Assembly (NCBI GenBank): GCA_902788705.1
Contig: CADALE010000003.1
Span: 1 to 64,000 of the forward strand
DNA length: 64,000 bases
Origin: an uncultured Coriobacteriaceae bacterium
Lineage (GTDB): Bacteria > Actinomycetota > Coriobacteriia > Coriobacteriales > Atopobiaceae
Reading direction: 5' to 3'
A program made the translations under genes and the position numbers. The notes below the pieces were generated by a model. It saw only the letters and a list, made by a program, of their open reading frames with translations. It had not been told where the DNA came from and made no database searches. Shown one piece after another: positions 29,281-38,974 of the stretch (within the stretch, counting starts at the first letter, position 1; each line of letters opens with the position of its first letter).

Positions 29281-29310
29281 TTGGTTAGAAGCGTAGGAAA
29301 TGGGTAGAAT
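29281..29310 (+). promoter_or_regulatory. Promoter of rpoD
   Basis: TTGGTT (29281-29286), 18-bp spacer, TAGAAT (29305-29310). It sits in the 103-nt AT-richer gap between dnaG and rpoD, about 35 nt from the rpoD start. Confidence 0.55.
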
Positions 29311-29343
29311 CCATAAGGTTTTTCCCCTTTCGAAAGGACTCAT

Positions 29344-30720
<1,377 letters not shown>

Positions 30721-30747
30721 CGGGCAAGGCTCCCCATAGCGACGAAC

Positions 30748-30787
30748 AAGGCCCGGTTGGCATCTGCGTGCCAACCGGGCCTTTTGG
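30748..30787 (+). terminator. Terminator of rpoD
   Basis: AAGGCCCGGTTGGCA (30748-30762) pairs over 15 bp with 30769-30783 around TCTGCG, followed by TTTT. Confidence 0.9.
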
Positions 30788-30840
30788 TATGCCACAACGG
30801 TCCCGGCGCAGGACGGTCGTGCCAGCCGTGTGCGGATGCA

Positions 30841-32191
30841 GGGTTATAGGACAAAACGTGTTGCTGGTCAGTCCCAGTCGCGCTGCCACGGCGTCTGCCT
30901 GTGCAGCTCCTCCCAGACCAGCCCGTCACCCCACCTCTGAGGACCGACCCGGGCCCTGTCCCCGTAGCCGACCATGCCCATCTCCTTGGCGATGTCCTCG
31001 TCGGTGGGCATGACCTTGATGAGCTGCGCGGCGGGCAGCGGGCACTCGGTGTGCATGTAGCACCACCAGCACACGGCCTTTATCCTGCGTTCGAGCGACA
31101 GCCCGCGATGCTCCCTGAGCATGCTCCTGAGCTGGGCGTTCGTGCTCTCCACGGCGTTGTTGGTGGCGGGGAGGGGGCCGAGGCGGCCCACCAGCTCCGG
31201 GTCCACGTAGGTAAAGAGCGTCTTCTGCCTCACGAGCGCCGTGAGGGAGTTCCTGGCCTTGACGAGCCGCTCGTGCGTGAGGAACGTCCTGCCCTCGTCG
31301 TTTGTGGTCTCCTCCCTCAGGAAGCCTTCGTAGGCCGCGCACCACGAGGCGTAGGCCGCGAGCCATGCCGCCGCCCGCTCGGAGGTCTCGACCTTCAGAA
31401 GCTCCCTGGCGAGCGCGTAGAGATCGACTCCCGCCTGGGTCCTGGGCCTCGTGGTCGTGTACCTCTTGACCTGCTCGAACGCGTGGAAGGTGCACCGCTG
31501 GACCCTTGTCCTTGGCCACATCTCGCGCCTTGCCTTCTGAAAGCCGCTCCCCCCGTCCGTCACCACGACCTCCGGCGGTGCGATGCGGGCCATGAGCGCC
31601 TTGTAGGCCCCCGAGCTCTCGCTTCTGGCCACGTACCAGCCGAGGACGTGCTCCTCGCTCCTCGCGACGAGCACGCAGGCCTTGCGCCCCAGGTAGATGC
31701 CGTCCACGAACACGACCCGGCATAGCTCGCCCGTCACGGGCGGCAGCGGCCACAGGTGCCAGAACTCGGCGGTCCTCCTGCGAAACGTCCTGCCGCCGCC
31801 GGCCATGTCCGCCTGCGCCCTCTTGGAGAGCAGCCAGCCCAGGAACTCGTCGAGTCTCTTTGCGGAGTTGTCGAGCTTGTTCACGAAGGTGAGCCCGCAG
31901 CCGAGGCAGCGCCAACGCTGCGTGCCCGCCGCCGTCCTGCCAAACCTCTTCGTCTTCCCACCGCAACTCGGACACATGACTCTTCGCATTTTGCCGCCCA
32001 TCGACTCGACCAATCGGACGTGGGCAACTTAAACCGCGTGAAAAGCGGCGTCTACCTGCTGATACGCAGGCGGGACGGCAACACGTTTTGTCCACCCTCA
32101 AAGTCGGTCGGCGACAACTTGAAGGGGCTAGAAAGCAGGTTCTAACTGGGGAAAGCCGGGTGGTGCGGCAGCACGTTTTGTCCTATAACCC
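30841..32191. mobile_element. Intact IS256-superfamily (IS1249-like) insertion sequence, 1351 bp
   Basis: Perfect 20-bp terminal inverted repeats, GGGTTATAGGACAAAACGTG at 30841-30860 and its complement at 32172-32191, bound the element. An exact 8-bp target duplication CGGATGCA flanks it (30833-30840 and 32192-32199), the size expected for this superfamily. A single full-length transposase lies on the minus strand. An extra inverted match to the left end (16 bp, 32078-32093) lies 80 nt inside the right end. It inserted between the rpoD and tRNA-Asn terminators, harming no gene. Confidence 0.95.
30868..32001 (-). CDS. IS1249-like transposase
   Basis: DDE transposase of the IS256/MULE type, about 377 aa. 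An N-terminal zinc ribbon (CPSCGGKTKRF...CLGCG) is followed by the catalytic core with VFVDGIYLGRK (first Asp), VVVTDGGSGF (second Asp), the conserved CTFHAFEQVKRY and NNAVESTNAQLR (Glu). No frameshift or stop is seen, so it may be active. The frame stays open to a TTG at 32013; ATG 32001 or 31989 are likelier starts. The opposite-strand frame over the same region is a shadow. Confidence 0.9.
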   Translation of the reverse strand: MGGKMRRVMCPSCGGKTKRFGRTAAGTQRWRCLGCGLTFVNKLDNSAKRLDEFLGWLLSKRAQADMAGGGRTFRRRTAEFWHLWPLPPVTGELCRVVFVDGIYLGRKACVLVARSEEHVLGWYVARSESSGAYKALMARIAPPEVVVTDGGSGFQKARREMWPRTRVQRCTFHAFEQVKRYTTTRPRTQAGVDLYALARELLKVETSERAAAWLAAYASWCAAYEGFLREETTNDEGRTFLTHERLVKARNSLTALVRQKTLFTYVDPELVGRLGPLPATNNAVESTNAQLRSMLREHRGLSLERRIKAVCWWCYMHTECPLPAAQLIKVMPTDEDIAKEMGMVGYGDRARVGPQRWGDGLVWEELHRQTPWQRDWD

Positions 32192-32202
32192 CGGATGCAT
32201 AT

Positions 32203-32235
32203 GAAAAAAGGCCAGGGACAAAGCCCTGACCTCGG
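32203..32235 (-). terminator. Terminator of tRNA-Asn
   Basis: On the minus strand AGGTCAGGG pairs with CCCTGGCCT around a CTTTGT loop (one internal mismatch), followed by six Ts. It lies immediately beside the IS target site, so the IS landed just beyond the hairpin and its T-run. Confidence 0.8.
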
Positions 32236-32242
32236 ATGATCT

Positions 32243-32316
32243 GGCTCCCCGGGTAGGATTCGAACCTACGACACATGGATTAACAGTCCACCGCGCTACC
32301 ACTGCGCCACCGGGGA
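32243..32316 (-). tRNA. tRNA-Asn (GTT)
   Basis: 74 nt with a full cloverleaf. The acceptor stem TCCCCGG pairs with CCGGGGA; the D-arm is GCGCAGTGGTAGCGC; the anticodon loop CTGTTAA gives anticodon GTT; the T-arm contains GGTTCGAATCC. The 3' GCCA (discriminator G plus CCA) is encoded. It has its own promoter and terminator. Confidence 0.97.
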
Positions 32317-32335
32317 ATGATGAACGCAAGAAGTA

Positions 32336-32363
32336 ATTATACGCATTCGGCTATCGTGCGCAA
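32336..32363 (-). promoter_or_regulatory. Promoter of tRNA-Asn
   Basis: On the minus strand TTGCGC (32363-32358), 16-bp spacer, TATAAT (32341-32336), about 20 nt upstream of the mature tRNA end. The -10 is a perfect consensus. Confidence 0.8.
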
Positions 32364-32499
32364 GGGTGATTTCTTGAAATTGTTGTGCAACGAGTGACGG
32401 CGCATGGCGCCCTCAACTCCGCACTTTGTATGGCCTCGCGCGCCCTATGCTAGGATGGTTCACGTTCAACCACTTACCGAGACCCACGGGGGCGCAGCC

Positions 32500-33333
32500 T
32501 TGACCACCGTAACAAACGCAATCGCCCAGAAGGGGGACGTCGCCCGCAACGACGCCTGGTACCCAGTCGAGCAGCGCGACCGCTTCATCGTCCAGCAGCT
32601 CGTGTCGAAGGACTTCAAGCTCAAGTATCGCCGTAGCATCCTGGGCGTCGCATGGAGCGTCCTCAACCCGCTCCTGATGATGTGCGTCATGGCAGCGGTG
32701 TTCACGCGCATGATGCGCTTCTCCTCGGAGGGCATTCCCAGCTACCCGCTGTACATCATCCTTGGCAACATCACCTTCGCCCTCATGAGCGACTCCACCA
32801 GCCAGGGAATGGTGTCCATCATCGAGGCGTCGTCGCTGCTCAAGAAGGTCAAGATCGACCGCTGGGTGTTCCCGGTCGAGAAGGTGCTCTTTGCCATCGT
32901 CAACTTTGCCTTCTCGCTGGTCGCGGTGCTGCTGGTGATGGTCATCGTGCACCTGCTTCCCACCTGGACCGCCCTCATGCTGCCGCTGTTCGTGGTGTAC
33001 CTCGGGCTGTTCTGCATTGGCGTGTCGATGCTGCTTGCCACGGCGGCGGTGTTCTTCCGCGACGTCATCCACCTGTGGTCGGTCGTGCTCACGGCCTGGA
33101 CCTACTTCACACCGCTCTTCTATCCCGAGGAGATCCTCCCCGAGCTCGTCCTCAAGCTAGAGCGGTTCAACCCCATGTACCACTACGTCGGGTTCATCCG
33201 CGAGCTGCTGCTGTACCAGCGTCTGCCCACGCTGGGCATGCACGTGGTCTGCGGCGGCTTTGCCGTGCTGGCGCTGGCAGTGGGCTGGTTCGTGTTCCGC
33301 CGCCACGAGCACAAGTTCATCCTGTTCATCTAG
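32500..33333 (+). CDS. ABC-2 type glycan export permease (Wzm/TagG-like)
   Basis: Inner membrane half of a polysaccharide/teichoic-acid-type ABC exporter; 277 aa from TTG 32500. The N-terminal amphipathic part has FKLKYRRSILGVAWSVLNPL, the usual entry to helix 1 in this family, and there are six hydrophobic helices. The last loop has YFTPLFYPEEILP and the end is HEHKFILFI, also typical. The ATPase starts 8 nt after its stop. ATG 32455 and 32404 are in frame, but a possible promoter overlaps them. The start is uncertain; the family is clear. Confidence 0.88.
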   Translation: MTTVTNAIAQKGDVARNDAWYPVEQRDRFIVQQLVSKDFKLKYRRSILGVAWSVLNPLLMMCVMAAVFTRMMRFSSEGIPSYPLYIILGNITFALMSDSTSQGMVSIIEASSLLKKVKIDRWVFPVEKVLFAIVNFAFSLVAVLLVMVIVHLLPTWTALMLPLFVVYLGLFCIGVSMLLATAAVFFRDVIHLWSVVLTAWTYFTPLFYPEEILPELVLKLERFNPMYHYVGFIRELLLYQRLPTLGMHVVCGGFAVLALAVGWFVFRRHEHKFILFI

Positions 33334-33341
33334 GAGGACGC

Positions 33342-34448
33342 ATGGTCAAGCCGATTCAACGCTATGATGCCGACGAGGTGCCCTGGACCGCCCAGCTCGA
33401 GGTGTCGTCCACCACGGTGGAGGCCCAGAGCAGCGTTATCGTCACGCCCCGCGTGGCGGGCGCCGACCCGTCGCGCTTCTCGTACAACTACGTGTGGAGC
33501 TACGAGGACCTCTGGCAGGAGGGCTTCTGGGACTCGACGCTTAACAGCGAGGGTGAGTGCACCGCCAGCCCTACCTGGGAGTTTCATCCCAGATGGGCCG
33601 GCAGCTACCACGTGTACGTTGACGTGGTGGACGAAAACGGCGACTACCGCGTGGTGGACGTCCCCATCGAGGTCTCGTTCTCGGCGCGGCGCAGCCGTTC
33701 GCTGGAGACCGCCGAGCCGGTGATTACGGTTGACGACGTGTCGATGGTCTTCAACATCGCCTCCGAGCGCTTCGACTCGCTCAAGGAGTACTTCCTTGCG
33801 CTCACGAAGGGCGAGCTCGTGTTCAAGGAGTTCCGTGCGCTGGACCACATCTCCTTCACAGTGCGGCGCGGCGAGGCCTTCGGCCTCGTGGGCACCAACG
33901 GCTCGGGCAAGTCAACCATGCTCAAAATCATCGCGGGCGTGCTGGAGGCCACCGAGGGCACCTGCACCGTGGCCGGGACCATCGCCCCGCTGATCGAGCT
34001 TGGCGCCGGCTTTGACATGGAGCTCACGGCCAAGGAGAATATCTACCTGAACGGGGCGCTGCTGGGATATCGGCGCGAGTTCATCGACGAGCACTTCGAC
34101 GACATCGTTGCCTTCGCCGAGCTGCAGGACTTCATGGACATGCCGCTCAAGAACTACTCGAGCGGCATGGTGGCGCGCATCGCCTTCGCCATCGCCACGG
34201 CCGCCGAGCCCGACGTGCTCATCGTCGACGAGACGCTTTCGGTGGGCGACTTCCTGTTCCAGAAGAAGTGCGAGCAGCGCATCAAGGAGCTGGTGGAGTC
34301 CGAGAACGTGACGGTGTTGCTGGTGAGCCACAGCATCGAGCTGGTCGAGCGCATCTGCGACCGCGTGTGCTGGATCGAGAAGGGCCACCAACGCATGCTG
34401 GGCACGGCGGGCGAGGTGTGCGAGGCCTACAAGAAGCTTGGGGGCTGA
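33342..34448 (+). CDS. Glycan exporter ATPase with N-terminal Ig/triple-tyrosine-like domain
   Basis: ATPase partner of the upstream permease, 368 aa. Residues about 20-120 form a predicted beta-sandwich (LEVSSTTVEAQSSVIVTPRV, WSYEDLWQEGFWDS, WEFHPRWAGSYHVYVDVVDENG). It resembles the triple-tyrosine/PKD-like modules of secreted Coriobacteriia proteins. The ABC domain follows from about 135, with Walker A GTNGSGKST, signature NYSSGMVAR, Walker B VLIVDE and the H-loop SHS. Wzt proteins carry a glycan-binding beta-sandwich, but at the C-terminus, which is absent here. ATG 33342 follows AGGAGG. It likely recognises the polymer before export (inference). Confidence 0.88.
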   Translation: MVKPIQRYDADEVPWTAQLEVSSTTVEAQSSVIVTPRVAGADPSRFSYNYVWSYEDLWQEGFWDSTLNSEGECTASPTWEFHPRWAGSYHVYVDVVDENGDYRVVDVPIEVSFSARRSRSLETAEPVITVDDVSMVFNIASERFDSLKEYFLALTKGELVFKEFRALDHISFTVRRGEAFGLVGTNGSGKSTMLKIIAGVLEATEGTCTVAGTIAPLIELGAGFDMELTAKENIYLNGALLGYRREFIDEHFDDIVAFAELQDFMDMPLKNYSSGMVARIAFAIATAAEPDVLIVDETLSVGDFLFQKKCEQRIKELVESENVTVLLVSHSIELVERICDRVCWIEKGHQRMLGTAGEVCEAYKKLGG

Positions 34449-34452
34449 TGGC

Positions 34453-35535
34453 ATGTCCTCCGAGGTGCTGGTTTCGGTCATCGTGCCAGTGTACAACGTC
34501 GAGGCCTACGTGGGCGACTGCCTTGCGTCGCTTCTGGCCCAGGACGTGGACGGCCTCGAGGTCGTGGTGGTGAACGACGGCTCCACCGACTCCTCGCGCG
34601 AGGTGGTGGGCGCCATCGCCGCGGCCGACCCCCGCGTGCGCATCATCGACAAGCCCAACTCGGGCTACGGCGCCTCGCTCAACCGTGGCCTTGCCGAGGC
34701 CCGGGGCACCTACGTGGGCATCCTCGAGTCCGACGACGAGATGGTGGATGGCGCGCTGCCCCTGCTTCTGCAAACCGCTGAAGACATGGGCGCCGACGTC
34801 GTGAAGGGCGACTACATCCTGTGGTGGCCCACCGACGAGGCTCGCACGCACCAGGCCCACGAGGTCAAGGCCGACCTGTGCGGGTCCTTGGTGGATACCC
34901 GCACTGACATGCGGGCCTATTCCATCCGCAGCACCATCTGGAGCGCCCTCTACCGCCGCGAGCACCTGGAGCGCCACGGCATCCGCTTCATCGAGACGCC
35001 GGGGGCCTCCTATCAGGACACCTCCTTCAACTTCAAGGCCTTCGCCACCAGCAGGCGCACGGCCTTCGTGGAGGCGCCGATCGTGCGCTACCGCCAGGAC
35101 AACGCGGCGTCGTCCATACACTCGAAGGGCAAGGCTGACGCCGTGGGCGTCGAGTTTGACGAGATCGACCGCTGGCTTGACGACAACGCGCACATGGTGG
35201 GCCACGACGCCCTCGTGCGGCAGTCGCTGGTCGAGCGCTACAACGCCTACCTCTGGAACCTCGACCGCCTTGACGACGAGGTTGGCCTCGCCTTCCTGCG
35301 CGATGCGGGCCAGCAGTTTACCCAGCTGGAGCGCTCGGGCAGGCTTGATGTGGCCACCTGGGATTCCTGGCGCGTGCGCAACCTCCGCGCGCTGCAGGAC
35401 GACCCGGCTCGCTATCTGCGGCTGCGCAAGAAGTACCGGGGCGACTCGGCTGCCTCGAAGGCACGCTTCGCCTTGGCGCTGGGTGGCCCGGCCGCCTTGG
35501 CGTCGGCGCTTGCCGAGCGCGCGGGCAGGAGGTAG
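34453..35535 (+). CDS. GT2 family glycosyltransferase (1 of 5)
   Basis: 360 aa, GT-A fold, no membrane helix. The N-terminal SVIVPVYNVEAYVGDCL and VVNDGSTDSS bind the nucleotide sugar, and ILESDD carries the metal-binding acidic triad. The segments KPNSGYGASLNRGL and TPGASYQDTSF are shared with the transferase encoded at 37868-38974, so these two are paralogues. It starts 4 nt after the ATPase stop, in the export operon. It presumably adds a sugar to the exported surface glycan; donor and acceptor unknown. Confidence 0.88.
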   Translation: MSSEVLVSVIVPVYNVEAYVGDCLASLLAQDVDGLEVVVVNDGSTDSSREVVGAIAAADPRVRIIDKPNSGYGASLNRGLAEARGTYVGILESDDEMVDGALPLLLQTAEDMGADVVKGDYILWWPTDEARTHQAHEVKADLCGSLVDTRTDMRAYSIRSTIWSALYRREHLERHGIRFIETPGASYQDTSFNFKAFATSRRTAFVEAPIVRYRQDNAASSIHSKGKADAVGVEFDEIDRWLDDNAHMVGHDALVRQSLVERYNAYLWNLDRLDDEVGLAFLRDAGQQFTQLERSGRLDVATWDSWRVRNLRALQDDPARYLRLRKKYRGDSAASKARFALALGGPAALASALAERAGRR

Positions 35536-35537
35536 CG

Positions 35538-36695
35538 ATGGGCCTCGAGGGTTTCGGCACGTCCGCGTCCGCCGTCTGGCCGCAAGCTGGCTCGACCTCC
35601 TGCGGGGACGTTGCGACGCCCCCGCGCTTCTCGGTGGTCATACCCGCCTACAACGCCGAGGCGGTGCTCGCGCAGTGCCTCGAGTCGGTGCTGTCGCAGG
35701 GCGAGCGAAGTGTGGAGGCCATCGTCGTGGATGACGGCTCCACCGACTCCACGGCCCAGCTGGCGCGGCGCCTCGCCCAGGATGACGCACGCATCACGGT
35801 GATCTCGCAGCGCAACGGTGGCGTCTCGGCCGCGCGCAACGCGGGCCTTGATGCCGCGACGGGCACGGTGGTGCTGTTCGTCGATGCCGACGACGCGCTG
35901 GAGTCCGGAGCGCTCGAGTCCATCTGGGCTCGCTTCGTCTACGGTGGCCTCGACTGCCTGGTGTTCGGCATGCGCATCGAGCCCGAGGATGCCATGCCCC
36001 TCACGCTCTCGCATCGGCTTGCGCCGGGCGACGCCATCATCGAGGACGACGCGCGCCGCCTCATCTTTGCCGAGCACACGCACCCCTATGCCTTCCGCGT
36101 GGCCTTCTCACGCGACTTCCTTGTCCAAAACAGCCTGCGCTTCGACCGCGGGCTCACGCTGGGCGAGGACGAGGCCTTCCTCATGACGGCGTATCGCCTT
36201 GCCCATCGCGCCATCCTCTCGTCGGAGCGGCTGTACGTGTATCGGATGAGCGCCGACTCGGCAAGTCACCGCGACAACGCCTCCGACGAGGTCCTTCCTG
36301 CAAAGCTGCAGAAGCACCTTGCGCTGGTGCAGTCGGTGCTGTGGGAGTGGCAGACGCGCCAGCTTGATGCCTCGTGCGACCAGGACCTGCTGGACTGGCT
36401 GCTTGACCTGCTGATGCTTGATGTCTCGCGCCTCGAGCCCGAGGCGCAGGCCCGCTTCTACGCAAGCCTGTGGCCCGTCCTGACGTCGTACTTTGGGCCT
36501 GACGGCGGCCAGGCCGTGGCACATGCCACGGCGCGCCGGTGCCTGAGGGTGATTCGTGGCGCGGCCGCGGGAAGGAACGGTGCGGGACCCGTGGTGCCCA
36601 AGCCGCTGCTCGTTGCCTTCTACCTGCACTCGCGTGGCGCGGGGGCCGTCGTCGAGCGCGCGATCGCCGCGCTTCAGGGCAGGGGGGCCTACTGA
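35538..36695 (+). CDS. GT2 family glycosyltransferase (2 of 5)
   Basis: 385 aa. An N-terminal extension of about 30 residues precedes SVVIPAYNAEAVLAQCL. Then come VVDDGSTDST, NGGVSAARNAGL and FVDADD (metal site). The LGEDEAFL segment probably holds the catalytic base. This subtype (GGVSAARNAG) is shared with the transferases at 36695 and 38971. Good AGGAGG site upstream. The stop overlaps the start of the next transferase gene, so the two are coupled. Confidence 0.87.
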   Translation: MGLEGFGTSASAVWPQAGSTSCGDVATPPRFSVVIPAYNAEAVLAQCLESVLSQGERSVEAIVVDDGSTDSTAQLARRLAQDDARITVISQRNGGVSAARNAGLDAATGTVVLFVDADDALESGALESIWARFVYGGLDCLVFGMRIEPEDAMPLTLSHRLAPGDAIIEDDARRLIFAEHTHPYAFRVAFSRDFLVQNSLRFDRGLTLGEDEAFLMTAYRLAHRAILSSERLYVYRMSADSASHRDNASDEVLPAKLQKHLALVQSVLWEWQTRQLDASCDQDLLDWLLDLLMLDVSRLEPEAQARFYASLWPVLTSYFGPDGGQAVAHATARRCLRVIRGAAAGRNGAGPVVPKPLLVAFYLHSRGAGAVVERAIAALQGRGAY

Positions 36696-37768
36696 TGCTG
36701 CTCTCGTTCGTCGTACCCGCCTACAACGCACAGGATACCATCGACGCCTGCCTCGCCTCGATCTGTGCCTCGCCCAGCGCCGACTTCGAGGTGGTGTGCG
36801 TGGACGACGGCTCCACCGACGGCACGGTGCGGCTTCTGGACGAATGGGCAACGCGCGACCCGCGCGTTCGCGTGGCGCACCGGGCAAACGGGGGCGTCTC
36901 GGCTGCGCGCAACGCGGGTATCGCCATGGCCCAAGGCGACTACCTTGGGTTTGTTGATGCCGACGATCGCATGCTGCCCGGTGGTACCGACGCGATGCTG
37001 GCAACGTGCGCCTCGGCTGCGGCCGACGTCATCACCTTCGGGGCGCAGGCCGCCCCCGCCGCCGCCGCGAGCGGGTGGCTGACGCGCCACATCGCCGGTG
37101 CGTCCCGTCCGCCTGAGCACTTCACGGCTGACCAGGTGCTGGGCGAAGGCGCGAGCCCCTTCGTGTGGGCACATGCTGTCCGCCGCACGGTTGTTACCGA
37201 GCGCGGCGCGCGCTTCGACGAGACGCTGTCGCTGGGGGAGGACCTCGCGTTCCTAACCGCCTGCATGGCGCGCTCGTCGCTCGTGGCGTCGGTGCCCGAC
37301 GTGGTGTACGAGTATCGGCTGGAACGCCCGGGCTCGCTCATGGCGCAGAGCGACCGTGGGTCAGCCACGCAGCTGGGGCGCCATGTGGACGTGGTGCGCA
37401 GCGTCTATGACGACTGGGCCTCGCTGGGCATCGACCGCCAGTGGGCGTCGCAGCTTGCCAACTGGGCCATCCGCTACGTGGTCTATGCGATCCTGCGCGA
37501 CCGTACCGAGGCCAGGGCCCAGCAGTCTATTCGCGTGCGCGACCTGTGGCGCCGCCATGGGGTGGCCGAGCTGTCGCGGAGCTTCCCCCTTGCGGTGCGT
37601 GGCGTGGTGCGCGTCATCGAGGCATATGGCGACGACGGCCGCTGCTGCATGCCCGAGGCGGCCGTCAGCCGCGCATGCCTTGCCTGGCGGCTGCGCGAGT
37701 ACGGGGTGCGCGACCTCGTCGAGACGGCACTTGGCCGCGAGGGGACGAGGTCGGGCTCGGGGCGCTAG
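36695..37768 (+). CDS. GT2 family glycosyltransferase (3 of 5)
   Basis: 357 aa with LSFVVPAYNAQDTIDACL, CVDDGSTDGT, NGGVSAARNAGIA and FVDADD, and LGEDLAFLT as probable catalytic base region. It starts in a TGATG overlap with the preceding transferase gene. No signal peptide or membrane helix, so it works at the cytoplasmic face. A 99-bp gap follows; it holds no clear promoter or terminator. Confidence 0.86.
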   Translation: MLLSFVVPAYNAQDTIDACLASICASPSADFEVVCVDDGSTDGTVRLLDEWATRDPRVRVAHRANGGVSAARNAGIAMAQGDYLGFVDADDRMLPGGTDAMLATCASAAADVITFGAQAAPAAAASGWLTRHIAGASRPPEHFTADQVLGEGASPFVWAHAVRRTVVTERGARFDETLSLGEDLAFLTACMARSSLVASVPDVVYEYRLERPGSLMAQSDRGSATQLGRHVDVVRSVYDDWASLGIDRQWASQLANWAIRYVVYAILRDRTEARAQQSIRVRDLWRRHGVAELSRSFPLAVRGVVRVIEAYGDDGRCCMPEAAVSRACLAWRLREYGVRDLVETALGREGTRSGSGR

Positions 37769-37867
37769 CGGCCGCTGTGGGATTTGCGTGCCCTTGCCGG
37801 CCAATCATGTCCCGGCAGCATGCTACCATGGCCTACGAAGCCCCTCGGGGGCAGGAGGGGAGAGGCG

Positions 37868-38974
37868 ATGTCGTCCGAGTCTCATGAGGGCATGCCAGCC
37901 ATCAGCGTGCTGGTGCCCATCTACAACGTGGAGCGCTACCTGGCCGAGTGCCTTGACTCGCTGCTGGCGCAGACCTTCGGCAACTTCGAGGCCATCCTCA
38001 TCAACGATGGCTCCACCGACGGCTCGCGCGACATCATCCAGCGCTACCTTGACGCCGACCCGCGCTTTCGGGTGATCGACAAGCCCAACTCGGGCTACGG
38101 TGCCTCGATGAACCGCGGCCTCGACGAGGCCCGCGGCACCTACGTGGGCATCCTCGAGTCGGACGACGTCTTCGAGCCAAATGCCCTCCAAGTGCTGTAT
38201 GACGCCATCGTGGCGGCCGAGGCCGACGCCGCGAAGGCCAACTTCTACCTGTACTGGTCGGTGCCCGAGGTGCGGCTTGAGCCCTTCGAGCTCGTGTCGC
38301 CACAGATGGCAGGCCGCGTGACCTGCCCAGCCACCGACCCCGACCGCAGCATCTTCTACGCGAAGCCCTCCATCTGGTCGGCGCTGTACCGTCGCGCCTT
38401 CCTGGAGCGGCACGGCATCCGCTTCCTTGAGACGCCGGGCGCCTCGTTCCAGGACACCAGCTTCAGCTTCAAGGTGTGGGCCCAGGCGGAGCGCGCCTGC
38501 TATCTGGACGCCTTCGTGCTCAAGTATCGCCAGGACAACGAGGCCTCGTCGGTCAACAGCCCCGGCAAGGTGTACTGCGTGTGCGACGAGTACGCCGAGA
38601 TGTCGCACCTCCTTGACGAGGACCCCAGCCTTGACCAACAGCTTCGCGGGGTGCTGTGCCGCATGAAGTTTGACAGCTACATGTGGAACGCCGGCAGGCT
38701 GGTTCCCGAGCTGCGCGACGAGTTTCTGGTGCGTGCCCGTGAGGAACTGCGGCGCGACCGCGAGGCGGGCTACCTCGACCGAAAGCTCTTCGGCTGGTAC
38801 AAGTGGACCGACCTGCAGGCCCTGCTTGACAGGCCTGCGAGGTTCCGCGAGGCGTTTGCCACCTATGGTAGCGACGACCCCAAGGTGATGCTGCGGCACT
38901 ATCGCACGCTGGGCGGTCCCGGCCTTGGCATGCAGCTCATGATGCGCCTGGCTGTGAGGAGGCTGCGAGGATGA
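37868..38974 (+). CDS. GT2 family glycosyltransferase (4 of 5)
   Basis: 368 aa with SVLVPIYNVERYLAECL, INDGSTDGS, KPNSGYGASMNRGLDEARG and ILESDD. Its nearest relative here is the transferase at 34453-35535 (same GYGAS, SIWSALYRR and TPGASFQDTSF segments), indicating duplication within the cluster. ATG 37868 follows GGAGGGGAGAGG. Its stop overlaps the ATG of the next gene (ATGA). Confidence 0.87.
   Translation: MSSESHEGMPAISVLVPIYNVERYLAECLDSLLAQTFGNFEAILINDGSTDGSRDIIQRYLDADPRFRVIDKPNSGYGASMNRGLDEARGTYVGILESDDVFEPNALQVLYDAIVAAEADAAKANFYLYWSVPEVRLEPFELVSPQMAGRVTCPATDPDRSIFYAKPSIWSALYRRAFLERHGIRFLETPGASFQDTSFSFKVWAQAERACYLDAFVLKYRQDNEASSVNSPGKVYCVCDEYAEMSHLLDEDPSLDQQLRGVLCRMKFDSYMWNAGRLVPELRDEFLVRAREELRRDREAGYLDRKLFGWYKWTDLQALLDRPARFREAFATYGSDDPKVMLRHYRTLGGPGLGMQLMMRLAVRRLRG

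Noticed and set aside
30926-32101. 391-codon minus-strand frame overlapping the transposase
   Set aside because: Alternative frame of the same DNA; lacks the zinc ribbon and DDE motifs seen in the transposase frame.
32404-32499. ATG 32404 as permease start
   Set aside because: Promoter-like sequence overlaps it and the added residues do not resemble ABC-2 permeases; TTG 32500 preferred but unproven.
34438-34452. TTG 34438 start for the first glycosyltransferase
   Set aside because: It lies inside the ATPase coding end; ATG 34453 gives the normal GT2 N-terminus.
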